Origin: Prevotella sp.
GTDB taxonomy: Bacteria > Bacteroidota > Bacteroidia > Bacteroidales > Bacteroidaceae
Assembly: GCA_017428055.1 (NCBI GenBank)
Contig: JAFRRN010000013.1
Location: 1 to 64,000, forward strand
DNA length: 64,000 bases
Direction of reading: 5' to 3'
Notes under the pieces: model-generated
Seen by the model: only the letters and a program-made list of their open reading frames with translations
Databases searched by the model: none
Told to the model about the DNA's origin: nothing
In this document: in pieces, positions 1 through 8,273 of the stretch
Layout of the letters: each line of letters starts with the position of its first letter
Numbering within the stretch: the stretch's first letter is position 1
Translations under genes and position numbers: made by a program

Positions 1-125
1 GTCGGGTCGAATATTCCCACAGTTAATTCAATGAAGTCATCGGCCTTTTGAGTCAAAAGACATTCACTCGCCATCACGAATGATGGCACTTGAAAGAACA
101 GGAAAAGAATTAAATGTTTTAACAT
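1..125 (-). CDS. Small secreted protein, DUF3244-like, 5' part only (runs off the window)
   Basis: The reading frame starts at the ATG at 125 and stays open to the window edge, giving 41 residues. The first 19 or so are a hydrophobic signal peptide (MLKHLILFLFF, then a VMA-S cleavage-like site). The segment IELTVGIFDPT matches the start of the small secreted protein at 46645 (ICLQASIYNPT), so I read both as members of the DUF3244-type family of Bacteroidota. The gene follows regulator 296-2086 on the same strand after a 170-bp gap, the same order as in the 44.8-47.0 kb locus. It has its own promoter in that gap. The function of the family is unknown. The C-terminal part is outside the window. 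Confidence 0.6.
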   Translation of the reverse strand, partial: MLKHLILFLFFQVPSFVMASECLLTQKADDFIELTVGIFDP

Positions 126-154
126 ACTGTTATTGTTTAGGCTGGTTACTTTTG

Positions 155-221
155 CAAAAATACGCAATAACAATACTTTTCCCAACTATTTACCCTTGTT
201 TGAGTAAATCAAAAGTAAATC
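155..221 (-). promoter_or_regulatory. Promoter with paired direct repeats upstream of the DUF3244-like gene
   Basis: On the minus strand a TATTTTTG -7 element (155-162) lies about 30 nt before the start codon. No good -33 TTTG is visible at the usual 19-21 nt. Upstream is a direct repeat: GATTTAC at 215-221 and again at 204-210, 11 bp apart. The repeat ends 41 nt before the -7 element. The same geometry recurs with a different sequence upstream of 46645 and 50026, so the pair is a candidate activator site. Confidence 0.5.
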
Positions 222-295
222 ATTTAAGTCGTGAGGGTTCATAAAGGGTTGGGAATCAACACCTTAAATTTGAGTTCACCAACAGTTAAACCCCA

Positions 296-2086
296 TTAGA
301 AATATGGAAACAAGTTTTCTTTTAACGTTTTGGCATCCCTTATACCAAAAAGTTTCTCGTTTGCTTGCGACTTGGCGTTTGTAATTGACTGCTTATGCCT
401 CTTCCCCATGAGCAACATCATTTCGCTTTCGCTGAAATCAAGACGCAATAACACGCAGACACGAAGCTGGTCTTTAGTCAGCCTTTTCCCATTGGTGACA
501 AAGAGGAAAAAACGTGAAAAACATTTGCGAAACAGGGAAAGTAAGCCGCTCCAATCATCCTCTGTAGGCGGTTTGTAGCCTTTCGTAAACTGCCTGAGAC
601 CATTAATCCTCTGGTATACCTGAGAATCGTAAAAGATCTGCCGGTCATTAATGTTTGAGTCTTTTCGTAATTGCCTGGTAAGTTTTCCGACCTCTTCCTC
701 AAGGATTCTAATGGTGGCATCCTTGCCATTCAATAAGTCCTCATATGCTTCCGTGGTATGTAAAATCTCCGCTTGAATATCAGCCAATTTCTGGATGTAT
801 TCTTGGTGTTCACACTCTCTTTCATCTTTCTCCCTCTTATAAAATTCGATGCGTTTCAACAGTTTGTCCCCTTCTTGCCGTTTTGCATCCAACAAGCTTG
901 AATACTCCACGATAATGGATTCCTTGTCAGCCTTGTATTTCTGGATCTCGAATTGCAGGTTCACGATTTCCCCCATCAAGGCGGTTGTCCTTTTAGCGGC
1001 AATCCTCTTCTTTTGGAGATGGTATAGAATGAGGATTGAAACGAAGGCTATCGCCAATGTAACAAGATATGCAAGCATCCTTTTTGACTTTTCAAGAGCC
1101 ACCGCTTCTTGCTCTGCATTTCTCTGATGTCGGTTGAAATTATAAAAGGCACTTATCTGGTGAATCCTTTCTTGGTTGACATGGAGATATGAGGAGTCAT
1201 TAGACGTTGCGAATAGCTTGGCGTACTTAGCGATTGAGTCTGGGTCATGCCTCTTTTCATACACAGCCAATATCCCCTTGTACGCTCCCTCCATGAGTCC
1301 GTGTTCCAGTGCATTTTGGAAATAGACCAAGGCGGAGTCCACCTTTCCACAAGATAGTAGGTAGTTCCCCTTGATGACATAGTATGTCTCGCGCCCTTTG
1401 GCGACATTCCCTTTTTTGTCATATACCCCTGATTCTTTTTCGTATATGGATATGAGTTTCCCGGCTTCATCCATCATGTGACGTTCCGTCAATAGGTATA
1501 TGGCGGTATTGCAAACCCATGCGGCATGTTTCCTGTAACCATATTTCAGGTACAATTGCCTGGCCTGGCTCGTGACGGAGAGGACACTGTCAGTGTCGCC
1601 TTTTAGGAAGAAAGGCCTTATCCTCAACTCGAATGCACGAAGGGCATTAAAGACATCTTTTTCCTTCCATGCGATTCTTTCGGAATTTCGTAGGGCTTCC
1701 ATCTCGTCATCGGGCAGGAACTGCATGTGGAAGAGCAACGCCATTTGACCATAAACAGAATATAATGTGCGGAGGTCGCAGTCTCTTCTTGTCGTATCTG
1801 CCATTTCCGTCGCCTTTTGGTAGCACTCCAAGGCAATCGGTGCCTCGCCCATGTCATGGTGTACGCACCCTTGTAGGTAGTGCGCCATCATCCGCTCGTT
1901 GGCGTTGCCGTGGAGGTCGAAGAAGCGTACCAGCGAGTCCACCGTGGGCAGCCACGCCTCGGTGAACACCGTGTCGGCGCGGTTGCATTGGCTCACGTAG
2001 TCCAACCGCTCCCGCATTTCGTCCCTGTCTTGGGAGCATGAAGCCAGTGCCAATAAGATGGATATGACCACAAGGAATCGTTTCAT
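296..2086 (-). CDS. Membrane-spanning TPR regulator with C-terminal putative DNA-binding domain (regulator 1)
   Basis: This 596-residue protein begins with a signal peptide and lipobox (LASC, Cys17). TPR-like helical repeats follow (about 25-330), then a transmembrane helix (about 337-357), a long coiled coil (about 360-500) and a C-terminal domain of about 90 residues. That last domain (LTKDQLRVCVLLRLDF ... NAKSQANEKLFG) resembles the LuxR-like/HTH ends of many Bacteroidota TPR regulators. I infer that periplasmic TPRs sense something and the cytoplasmic end binds DNA. The ATG at 2086 was chosen over the open frame up to 2266 because the signal peptide and a promoter sit there and the paralogue at 44802 starts identically. 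Residues 24-108 match that paralogue at about 79 of 85 positions, then similarity drops. The likely target is the next gene downstream (1-125). Confidence 0.7.
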   Translation of the reverse strand: MKRFLVVISILLALASCSQDRDEMRERLDYVSQCNRADTVFTEAWLPTVDSLVRFFDLHGNANERMMAHYLQGCVHHDMGEAPIALECYQKATEMADTTRRDCDLRTLYSVYGQMALLFHMQFLPDDEMEALRNSERIAWKEKDVFNALRAFELRIRPFFLKGDTDSVLSVTSQARQLYLKYGYRKHAAWVCNTAIYLLTERHMMDEAGKLISIYEKESGVYDKKGNVAKGRETYYVIKGNYLLSCGKVDSALVYFQNALEHGLMEGAYKGILAVYEKRHDPDSIAKYAKLFATSNDSSYLHVNQERIHQISAFYNFNRHQRNAEQEAVALEKSKRMLAYLVTLAIAFVSILILYHLQKKRIAAKRTTALMGEIVNLQFEIQKYKADKESIIVEYSSLLDAKRQEGDKLLKRIEFYKREKDERECEHQEYIQKLADIQAEILHTTEAYEDLLNGKDATIRILEEEVGKLTRQLRKDSNINDRQIFYDSQVYQRINGLRQFTKGYKPPTEDDWSGLLSLFRKCFSRFFLFVTNGKRLTKDQLRVCVLLRLDFSESEMMLLMGKRHKQSITNAKSQANEKLFGIRDAKTLKENLFPYF

Positions 2087-2091
2087 GCCAG

Positions 2092-2122
2092 CAAAGATAA
2101 TCCTTTTTCCGCAAAGCGCAAA
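2092..2122 (-). promoter_or_regulatory. Bacteroidota promoter of regulator 1
   Basis: On the minus strand TTTG (2119-2122), a 19-nt spacer and TATCTTTG (2092-2099) fit the TTTG-N19-21-TAnnTTTG consensus exactly. The start codon at 2086 begins only 5 nt after the -7 element, so the transcript would have almost no leader. Confidence 0.6.
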
Positions 2123-2342
2123 GGATTTGACCCTCAACTGTGCCAACTCGTTTGGTTTTCCTTCCCTTTCTTCCCTTTTCCACGGAATAGCCTGGTCTTG
2201 AGTCGTGTCTATGTAGGGAGAAAAGCTTGCGCGTAATTGGGATGGATCGACAAGAGGGAAATACAATCCTTAGATGGGAACGGGGAGTCGTGGGAAACCG
2301 ATTTCCCCTCTTGCCATCCTTTTTGGAACAAGGCCTGCAGGG

Positions 2343-2714
2343 TTAACGCATCAACGACATGCAAACCGCAAAACCAAGGATAAAGGCGGCGACGGCGATT
2401 GCCAAACAGTACCCTTTCACCAGCCTGTGAAACTTTTTAATATATATATCAGTTCCCTCTTTCATTCCCTCGACGACTGCAATCTTGACCTTTTCAGGCA
2501 AGGTTTCCATCAGGTTCCCATGGGCTTCGATGGATTTTCTGTCCTCCTCTGAGACGACAAGGGGCATTTCCGAAGGAATTTCCCTGACGACAGTCTCCAG
2601 CCTCTCCACGAGAGACTGTAATTCGTTGATGCTATCCTTTACTTTCTTATGGGGGACGGGGGATGCCTTGGATCCCTTGCCGCTATTTACTGGAAATTGG
2701 TTCATTTTCATCAT
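2343..2714 (-). CDS. Small membrane protein downstream of the relaxase
   Basis: A 123-residue protein with a hydrophilic N-terminal part rich in Lys, Ser and Glu, a possible short amphipathic or coiled region (about 25-50), and one hydrophobic segment near the C-terminus (LAIAVAAFILGFAVCMSL, about 103-120). It starts 9 nt after the relaxase stop codon and is probably co-transcribed with it. Small membrane or coiled-coil proteins often follow mobB-type relaxase genes in Bacteroidota mobilizable elements, so a role in mobilization is plausible. I do not recognise the family. Confidence 0.6.
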   Translation of the reverse strand: MMKMNQFPVNSGKGSKASPVPHKKVKDSINELQSLVERLETVVREIPSEMPLVVSEEDRKSIEAHGNLMETLPEKVKIAVVEGMKEGTDIYIKKFHRLVKGYCLAIAVAAFILGFAVCMSLMR

Positions 2715-2723
2715 TATTGGGTA

Positions 2724-3731
2724 TTACATGGATAGGCCTTTTCTCCGTTTTCTCTCCCATTCCTCATCGTCAAGTCGCTTGTCGTTGCTGCCTGCGGATT
2801 GGCCGCCAATTCGGGAGGGCGCGATAGTGACATGTCCGTTGATAGGAGGAAGGGGGGAGCTTCCTGCACCATGGCCTTTCCCCACACTTGAAATGGACTT
2901 TGGCTGTTTCGTAGACGTTTTACAAGTGGCTGGACGGGAAGCCTGGCTATAATGAGCGTCTTTCGCTTTAAGCCTTAGGCAAGTGTCCTTAATATGTACA
3001 AGGGTCAGGTCCCTGTCAATCTCACTTGCCTTATACTCCGTGCCGGAACTTGCGGCAACATAATACCCTTGCAGTTTCCCCGATTTGGAGTATGCCTCAC
3101 GGATGGGATGCCCGGCTTCCGTCATCCTCCGCTTAAATGCACCAAAGGAAAATTCCGGCATTGAACCCAAGACCCTGAATGCCGCATCCCGAATCTCCTG
3201 CCTGTTCCTACGTGATATGGCTTCCGCGTCGCTAAGGCCGTACCTACAGCTCATGTACTTGGCTACGCTTGCCGCCTTCCTGCCAACATTAGAGTCGGGG
3301 ATGACGGTACCGTCAGGCAAGACCCTGTTCACCAGGATGTGCCAATGGGGCAACTTCTGGTTGTTGTCGGTCCGCCCATGCTCGTAGGCAATCCATTGCA
3401 TTTGCATGAATTGCCTTTTGGCAAGCCCCAGTCGTTCGACCATCAATTTGAGCATGAACTCCTCGATTAATTGCTGGCGGTCTTCCAATGAACGCACCTT
3501 GTCCGCATCGGGCTCAGACAAGGAGACCACGATGTCGAGGAAGCATCTCGATAGGTTGGGATGGTAGGCTTGCTGGATGTCACGCATCTCCGCCGTCATC
3601 TCCAATGGCGACTCACCATATAGGTTTTGGCGGTAGGCCTCCTTAGACACGGGAATGCCGTCTATAAGCTTGGACGCGTCGTATTTAAGCTTTGCCGCCC
3701 CGTAACTAATCGCCTTTGCCGTTGACACCAT
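2724..3731 (-). CDS. Relaxase/mobilization nuclease (MobB-like, MOBP-type)
   Basis: A 335-residue relaxase that would nick the transfer origin and lead the strand into the recipient. The diagnostic metal-binding region is HGRTDNNQKLPHWHILVNRV (about 118-137), with the spaced histidines of the MOBP HxDxxxxHxH motif. N-terminal tyrosines, including one at about residue 10, are candidates for the nicking residue. The C-terminal third is low-complexity and basic (Ser, Lys, Gly, Pro rich), ending with a strongly charged tail. The start codon overlaps the 3' end of the MobC-like gene by 26 nt, implying coupled translation. The length is typical of Bacteroides mobilizable elements. The specific MOB subfamily is inferred. 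Confidence 0.85.
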   Translation of the reverse strand: MVSTAKAISYGAAKLKYDASKLIDGIPVSKEAYRQNLYGESPLEMTAEMRDIQQAYHPNLSRCFLDIVVSLSEPDADKVRSLEDRQQLIEEFMLKLMVERLGLAKRQFMQMQWIAYEHGRTDNNQKLPHWHILVNRVLPDGTVIPDSNVGRKAASVAKYMSCRYGLSDAEAISRRNRQEIRDAAFRVLGSMPEFSFGAFKRRMTEAGHPIREAYSKSGKLQGYYVAASSGTEYKASEIDRDLTLVHIKDTCLRLKAKDAHYSQASRPATCKTSTKQPKSISSVGKGHGAGSSPLPPINGHVTIAPSRIGGQSAGSNDKRLDDEEWERKRRKGLSM

Positions 3732-4017
3732 ATAATATGACTTTTAGCCTTGCCACCACCAATTGGACTTCGCGTATGACCGCCTCATACTTTTTTCCCT
3801 TGAAGTAGTTGGCGATGCGCTGCAGGTCATGGGTCTCTTTCCTCACCTCGCGCAACATCTCCAGCTCCTCATCGGTAAGCCGCTTCTTCGGACGGAAGTT
3901 AAGGACAACCCTCCGGCAATAATCGGACACGGAAAGCCCGCATTCCCTCGCAGTCCTCCTTATGACTACAGATTCCTCTTCCGTGCAACGGAAATTTATT
4001 TTTTCGTTCTTTGTCAT
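3706..4017 (-). CDS. MobC-like relaxosome accessory protein
   Basis: A 103-residue basic protein. Residues 5-45 have the ribbon-helix-helix look of relaxosome proteins (INFRCTEEESVVIRRTA, then GLSVSDYCRRVVLN). The helical C-terminal half (about 50-90) contains the LQRIANYFKG-type segment typical of MobC and MbpC proteins. It would bind the transfer origin and assist the relaxase encoded immediately downstream (26-nt overlap). I chose the ATG at 4017 rather than an upstream codon at 4113, because the conserved domain begins right there and the upstream stretch reads as intergenic, AT-rich DNA. Confidence 0.75.
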   Translation of the reverse strand: MTKNEKINFRCTEEESVVIRRTARECGLSVSDYCRRVVLNFRPKKRLTDEELEMLREVRKETHDLQRIANYFKGKKYEAVIREVQLVVARLKVILYGVNGKGD

Positions 4018-4112
4018 ATTATTTATTTTATAATAATGTGTATTATCGACCAGCGGGAGTGGATTGCAAGGTGGTTGAGGTACGACAAAAACACTTCTTG
4101 CACTCAAAAACA
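4018..4112. other. Candidate transfer origin (oriT) gap upstream of mobC
   Basis: This 95-nt gap separates the HTH gene from the mobC-like gene, the usual position of oriT in such elements. It contains a GC-rich core (about 4048-4078) between AT-rich arms, a direct repeat AAAAACACT (4088-4096 and 4107-4115) and two copies of TGTATTAT. No nick-site consensus was recognised, so this is positional inference. Confidence 0.3.
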
Positions 4113-4652
4113 CTATGTATTATTATTGTTAATCAAGAATCTTACGACGGCCATGAACACGTCATCCTCACCGCTTCCCTGCCCCAAGGAACTGTCGACT
4201 TCCAGAAGGGTATCCAACATCGCCCTCGAATCGCTGAACAGGGACAACAATTGGAAGAACTGCCTCTCTGTCGGTTGATGTGCGAGGGTTGCCAGACGGG
4301 GGCATCGTTGCCTTACCACCGACCTAAACCTCTTGAATCGTTCACTCTCGTTACTGTTTCTTCCCTTGTCGGCCAACACCCTATTCACCTCGTCCACGGA
4401 GTAGAGGACTTTTCGTCCCACCTTGGTGGGACGGAGGTAATCCGCCTTCTCCCAGTTCCAGACAGTCGTCGTCCCGATGCCGAACATCTCCATGACCTCC
4501 TTCTTGGTGAAGTAGGGACGCTGGGGGGTGCTGGCATTCTTCCTTTCCTCGTACTCGGCCATGGCCTCGTCCAGTGCCTCCTTGACGATGGCGTGGATGT
4601 CGGCCCTGGAACACAGGAGCAGTTGGGCGGGATTAGGGGATTCGACCTTCAT
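4113..4652 (-). CDS. Excisionase-like/MerR-type helix-turn-helix protein
   Basis: A 179-residue protein. Residues about 45-100 form the classic HTH_17/excisionase module: FTKKEVMEMFGIGTTTVWNW, then a wing ending in GRKVLYSVDEVNRVL. Bacteroidota mobile elements almost always carry one or two such proteins, which act as recombination directionality factors or regulate mobilization genes. The N-terminal 40 residues are Ala/Glu-rich. The C-terminal 70 are helical with an Asn run at the very end and have no recognised domain. It lies between the 350-aa unknown and the mobilization genes on the same strand. Whether it controls excision or transcription cannot be told from sequence. Confidence 0.75.
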   Translation of the reverse strand: MKVESPNPAQLLLCSRADIHAIVKEALDEAMAEYEERKNASTPQRPYFTKKEVMEMFGIGTTTVWNWEKADYLRPTKVGRKVLYSVDEVNRVLADKGRNSNESERFKRFRSVVRQRCPRLATLAHQPTERQFFQLLSLFSDSRAMLDTLLEVDSSLGQGSGEDDVFMAVVRFLINNNNT

Positions 4653-4766
4653 ATATACAAGAATTTAAAAATCCGACATCGCAATGCGATATCGGAGGCA
4701 AAAATATGGGAAAAAACCATATCCTATGGTGGCAAGACATCCCTTAAATAGCGATGGGAAGTGGGG

Positions 4767-5819
4767 CTATGTATTTTCGGGACGTTTATCCATGGGTTTT
4801 GTGGTCTTGTCACGGATCGACAGGAGCTGATTCCACACATTCTCTATCTTGGCCATCACAGTGTTGCCATCCTCCTTGGTTATCTTCCCACCCCTTTTCT
4901 TAAGACCACGGTAATCCTCCTTGTTTGACGTGTAGTCTTTCTTCATGCTGTCATACTTGGGCTTTTTAATATCCCTCAATGACCCTTCCAACTCCAGGGA
5001 ACGGCAAAATGTCGGCATGTCCACCTCATGTTTGATGATGCCGTTGCCCTGCAAGGCGATTAGTAGGTATTGGTTTTTCTTCGGTGACGGGTTCTTCCCC
5101 ATAAACTCTGCTATTGTCCGTATCCAGGCATCGGCATCTTCATGCTGGGGGAAAAGGTCCCTCATGTACAAGACCTTGCAACCCCTTCCCACAGTCCTTA
5201 TTTCATTGAGCCTTTTCACCAGGTCCAACCCCTCCACCTTTTTATTGACGGCCATGGATAAAAGCTGGTCCTTGGTGCGGATGCCCATCCGCAAGGTGTT
5301 TTCCAACAGCCTTTCCATGTCCTGGGCTACGAGGGCCACATCGGGCTGCCCCGTCTCCGCGTCCTTGCGGATGGAGTCATAAAGGCGGTCGACGAGGTCG
5401 CCCTTCAGCAACCATGTCATGGTCATGTAGCGGACGTCCCTGTTCAACACCATAAGGTTCTTGCCCGATGCATACAGGAATTTCAGCAATCCCAGCAGTC
5501 CCAGATATTGACGGCCGGCATACAAGGCGAGGATCCGAACTCGGTTAACATAGTAATATTCCCTTTTCCTGGCGTTTCCCCTACCCCGGAAAAAATCCCC
5601 AGGCGAGAAAACATGCAGCCTGCTCAATTCCATCTTTCTTATTTCATCCCCTTTCTTGTCCTTGTAGATGCTTTTAATAGCGTAGTTGTACACGTTAATC
5701 AAGGCATCGGGCTGGTTACCGTACCCCTCTATCGAACTCTTGAGCCTGGCGCAGGGATTGTCATCTTCCCCGTAATGGCCGTCGAACTCACTTTGCAACT
5801 GACTAAACTCACTTTTCAT
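4767..5819 (-). CDS. Unknown protein of the mobilizable element
   Basis: A 350-residue soluble protein with no signal peptide or membrane segment. It is rich in Lys, Arg, Asp and Leu and looks mainly helical. The C-terminal 90 residues are very basic (repeated KK/YDSMKKDY-like stretches). A middle section (about 225-270) could be a small alpha/beta unit. I do not recognise a family. It starts 27 nt after the integrase stop and is probably in the same operon. Its place between integrase and HTH protein, where other elements have a replication or excision accessory protein, suggests a DNA-related role. That is inference from position only. Confidence 0.6.
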   Translation of the reverse strand: MKSEFSQLQSEFDGHYGEDDNPCARLKSSIEGYGNQPDALINVYNYAIKSIYKDKKGDEIRKMELSRLHVFSPGDFFRGRGNARKREYYYVNRVRILALYAGRQYLGLLGLLKFLYASGKNLMVLNRDVRYMTMTWLLKGDLVDRLYDSIRKDAETGQPDVALVAQDMERLLENTLRMGIRTKDQLLSMAVNKKVEGLDLVKRLNEIRTVGRGCKVLYMRDLFPQHEDADAWIRTIAEFMGKNPSPKKNQYLLIALQGNGIIKHEVDMPTFCRSLELEGSLRDIKKPKYDSMKKDYTSNKEDYRGLKKRGGKITKEDGNTVMAKIENVWNQLLSIRDKTTKPMDKRPENT

Positions 5820-5846
5820 GTCGTTTTATGTTATTTGGTTTTACGT

Positions 5847-7319
5847 TCATTCGAGCTCGGACACAAGCTCCCTCTTGATGTCCATGTCTATGACCCTGTA
5901 ACGGGCAAAAGCCTTGGAACCCTCAACATGCCCTGACAGCGAGCCGACGAGGTTGGGATCCTTCACTTTCTTGTAAAGGTTGCCTATAAAAGTGCGGCGA
6001 GCCATGTGGCTGCTGGCAATGTCGCAAATGGCACGCTGCTCCTCCTCGCCCGTAGTGGGGTTCAGGGTCGTCACTGGCCTGTTGATGCCACATTCCCTCA
6101 GGACATCCTTGATGGAATCGTTGTATTTCTGAACGGATATGAAGGGAAACAGCCTACCTAATGGGTCTTTCCCCTCGTATTTCTTGGCGATGGCCCTGGC
6201 CCTTTCGTTCAAGGGAACCTTCAAGACGACGGGATTCTCACCCCTGGTCTTATGCGGGATGTATTCCAGGATGCCGTCGATGACATTGGCTGGGGTCAAC
6301 TTCATCAGGTCGCCAACACGGCAACCGATGAGGCATTGGAAAATGAAGATGTCGCGCTGTGTTTCAAGGTGCCTGTTACCCGAGAAGTCATGCCCGGCGA
6401 CCATGTTCCGTTCAGCCAAGGACAGGAAATACGGCGTCCCGTATTTCTCGGAGCCAATCTTGATGCCGTCGAACGGGCGGTTCTTGGTATACCCGTTCTC
6501 GTTCATCCAGTTGAAAAACGCCTTCAGGGCTTTTTTCCTTGTCACCATGATGTTATTCCCGCGTTCTTCAAGCTTGTAGGACTTCCTGCCGGTCACGATG
6601 GCGGCTGGGTACTCCGACAGCAACTTCTTGAACAATTCAGGGTGCTTTTCCGATATGGCCCTCTCGTTCCGCATATATGAGAAGAACTCCTCAATGCCCT
6701 CCCTGTCTATCTTGTCGACATCAAACACGAAATTTCTCCGTTTACGGTCCGTGGACCTTACATATCCCTGAAAACGGGAGATGACCCTGGCCAGAACCCT
6801 GTAACTGCGCTTCCTGCCTATGGAAAGGTCCTTCTGCGAGAGAAACTGCTCCAAGAGTCCATATATGTCTTCGGGGCCCTTGCGAAGGGCCTTTTGCATC
6901 CGTTCCTCTTTACGTTTGGCCCTTATGTCCATGATGGATTCATAAGACACGTCACTAGCACGAAAGTTCATTGTCAACGTTAGGGCTTCCTCTATAAAGT
7001 TGCGCGTTAGCAAGTCCCCGTGCTCAAGGGAAAGCTTGTTGCACAAATTAGTCAAGCGGTTGGAAAAGTCATCAAGCTCATCTTTTGCACGGAAAGCCTC
7101 TTCAACCTCATGGACATTCAGCTTACCCCTCTTGGGTGGGACGATGCCATAGACATTCCCCTTTTCGGTGACCTTTACGACCTTGAAATAATCGGGCTTG
7201 ACAAATACGCCCGAATTAAAATAGGGGCGGTTAGTCCTGCTAATGGTCAAGATTACCTTCACCTGGGACTTTCCGTCTTTACCCACCTTTTTCGATAGTT
7301 TGTATTCAATTGATGCCAT
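5847..7319 (-). CDS. Tyrosine recombinase/integrase of the mobilizable element
   Basis: A 490-residue site-specific recombinase of the Bacteroidota CTn/NBU integrase type. An arm-binding-like N-terminal domain (about 1-90) precedes a SAM-like core-binding domain (about 150-300) and the catalytic domain (about 310-490). The catalytic set is visible: Arg in GCRVGDL (about 333), Lys in HKTRGEN, His-x-x-Arg in SHMARRTF (about 437-440), His in SGHVEG and the nucleophile Tyr in FARYRV (about 475). The ATG at 7319 is preferred over 7376 because the conserved domain starts there. It is the first gene of the leftward operon, and its upstream DNA carries candidate arm-type repeats. Confidence 0.9.
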   Translation of the reverse strand: MASIEYKLSKKVGKDGKSQVKVILTISRTNRPYFNSGVFVKPDYFKVVKVTEKGNVYGIVPPKRGKLNVHEVEEAFRAKDELDDFSNRLTNLCNKLSLEHGDLLTRNFIEEALTLTMNFRASDVSYESIMDIRAKRKEERMQKALRKGPEDIYGLLEQFLSQKDLSIGRKRSYRVLARVISRFQGYVRSTDRKRRNFVFDVDKIDREGIEEFFSYMRNERAISEKHPELFKKLLSEYPAAIVTGRKSYKLEERGNNIMVTRKKALKAFFNWMNENGYTKNRPFDGIKIGSEKYGTPYFLSLAERNMVAGHDFSGNRHLETQRDIFIFQCLIGCRVGDLMKLTPANVIDGILEYIPHKTRGENPVVLKVPLNERARAIAKKYEGKDPLGRLFPFISVQKYNDSIKDVLRECGINRPVTTLNPTTGEEEQRAICDIASSHMARRTFIGNLYKKVKDPNLVGSLSGHVEGSKAFARYRVIDMDIKRELVSELE

Positions 7320-7373
7320 GGTTCTTTTTTGGCAGCAAATGTAGCATAAATTATTGAAAGCACAAGCGAAAAA

Positions 7374-7600
7374 CACTTCACAAACACTTCACAATAAGTA
7401 TATTTAACAGAAAGGGGGATTTTTAATAAAATTCATAAAATACTGGAAATCAACGAGTTACAATTCATGTTAATTCAACGTAATTCATTACGATTCACTT
7501 ACTTTCAATCCCAACGGGATCACGAAACTAAGTCCTAAATAGACGATAAATAGCTATTTAGGACTTTTTGTATTCAAAACACGTCACAAACACTTTACAT
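7374..7600. repeat. Pair of 21-bp direct repeats flanking a hairpin, candidate attachment region
   Basis: CACTTCACAAACACTTCACAA (7374-7394, just upstream of the integrase) recurs as CACGTCACAAACACTTTACAT (7580-7600), with 18 of 21 positions equal and the same orientation. Each contains two shorter ACACTTCACAA-like units. Between them are a small palindrome ATCCCAACGGGAT (7509-7521) and a 12-bp-arm hairpin. The arrangement resembles integrase arm sites around a core. The right copy overlaps the stop codon of the neighbouring gene, so the element may have inserted at that gene's 3' end. Confidence 0.4.
7531..7570 (+). terminator. Rho-independent terminator-like hairpin, possibly bidirectional
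   Basis: AGTCCTAAATAG (7531-7542) pairs perfectly with CTATTTAGGACT (7554-7565) across an 11-nt loop and is followed by TTTTTG on the plus strand. The leftward-reading gene at 7595 would also run into it, though the T-tract in that direction is weaker. It could equally be part of the attachment site of the mobilizable element. Confidence 0.5.
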
Positions 7601-8251
7601 TTTTGTCGTAATTTGGTAAATATCGTTGGTGTTTCCATCTGGACAGGCTTGGATAGCTGCTGCGGAGCCGCGTTTCAGGACTTTGATCTCCTTGATGCTG
7701 CCTGGAGAGAGCTTGGTGAAATCGGCCTTGGAAGCCTTCTTTCCATTGATGAAATAGGTAACTGCATCGGGCAGTTTCTCTGTGAATATCTTGATGACAC
7801 CATTCTTGCCTTTATCGCCGTATGACTTAGCCACTTCACTGTCTGCTTCATAGACATTCATGCACTTGATGTTGTCGGTGCCAATGTCAGTGTAGATATT
7901 GCCAGTGAACTCCTGACCGTCAACGATAATTAGCGGGTTACGCATAGAAGTCTTCATTGCTCCAGCTGTAAGTGAAATTCCTTGGCTCGCAGCTTCTTCG
8001 GCAGATAGAACACGGACGGTGGTGGCATAACTGGCACCTTCGATTTTCACCCAATCGTCGGTGGTGAAGATATTGTGGATGGTCACATGCTCCAGACGTT
8101 TGAGGTCATAGTGTTTGACGGTCTTGCCAACCAGTTGTGAGCCGTCGAAATTCTCAATGCGCTTGCCGTCGATGAAGTAATGATTCTCTTGTGCTGATGC
8201 GGTGAGGCAGAGCAGCATTGCACTGAGTGCAAGGAAAATGATTCTTTTCAT
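7595..8251 (-). CDS. Secreted protein with TonB-plug-like motifs, linked to a sigma/anti-sigma pair
   Basis: A 218-residue protein with a clear signal peptide (cleavage near ASA-QE, about residue 20). The segment SYGDKGKNGVIKIFTEK (about 143-159) resembles the end of the plug domain of TonB-dependent receptors (YGxxGxNGVIxIxTKK), and a second, related stretch follows (SPGSIKEIKVLKRG). Similar plug-only periplasmic proteins occur beside sigma/anti-sigma genes in Prevotella. It is the last gene of the operon 9481-7595, 22 nt after the anti-sigma gene. A role in signalling or in carrying the periplasmic end of the system is inferred. I do not know a named function. Confidence 0.55.
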   Translation of the reverse strand: MKRIIFLALSAMLLCLTASAQENHYFIDGKRIENFDGSQLVGKTVKHYDLKRLEHVTIHNIFTTDDWVKIEGASYATTVRVLSAEEAASQGISLTAGAMKTSMRNPLIIVDGQEFTGNIYTDIGTDNIKCMNVYEADSEVAKSYGDKGKNGVIKIFTEKLPDAVTYFINGKKASKADFTKLSPGSIKEIKVLKRGSAAAIQACPDGNTNDIYQITTKM

Positions 8252-8273
8252 TTGTTTAATGATTTTGATGTTG

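Larger units (their letters stand above)
2267..7600. mobile_element. Integrative mobilizable element (boundaries approximate)
   Basis: Six co-directional genes read leftwards from a tyrosine recombinase: integrase, unknown 350-aa protein, excisionase-like HTH protein, MobC-like protein, relaxase, small membrane protein. There are no conjugation (tra) genes, no type IV coupling protein and no cargo, so this would be mobilized by a helper element. The right end probably lies between the integrase and 7600, where a hairpin is flanked by integrase-arm-like repeats. The left end should fall between 2087 and 2342. I could not find a matching direct repeat to fix the attachment core, so both ends are inferred. 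Confidence 0.7.

Noticed and set aside
2087..2266. N-terminal extension of regulator 1 up to 2266
   Set aside because: The extension would cross a full promoter and precede an obvious signal peptide; the paralogue starts at the equivalent Met.
2292..2307. GGGAAACCGATTTCCC hairpin as the left attachment site of the element
   Set aside because: No matching sequence was found at the right end, so it cannot be called an attachment core.
4011..4751. Plus-strand open frame of 246 codons inside the mobilizable element
   Set aside because: It lies opposite the HTH gene, whose excisionase-type motif is clear, and it has no recognisable features.
7500..7530. tRNA-like 3' end (TTTCAATCCCAACGGGATCAC) as the attachment site
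   Set aside because: No acceptor stem, anticodon arm or D-arm can be folded around it; only a short palindrome is present.
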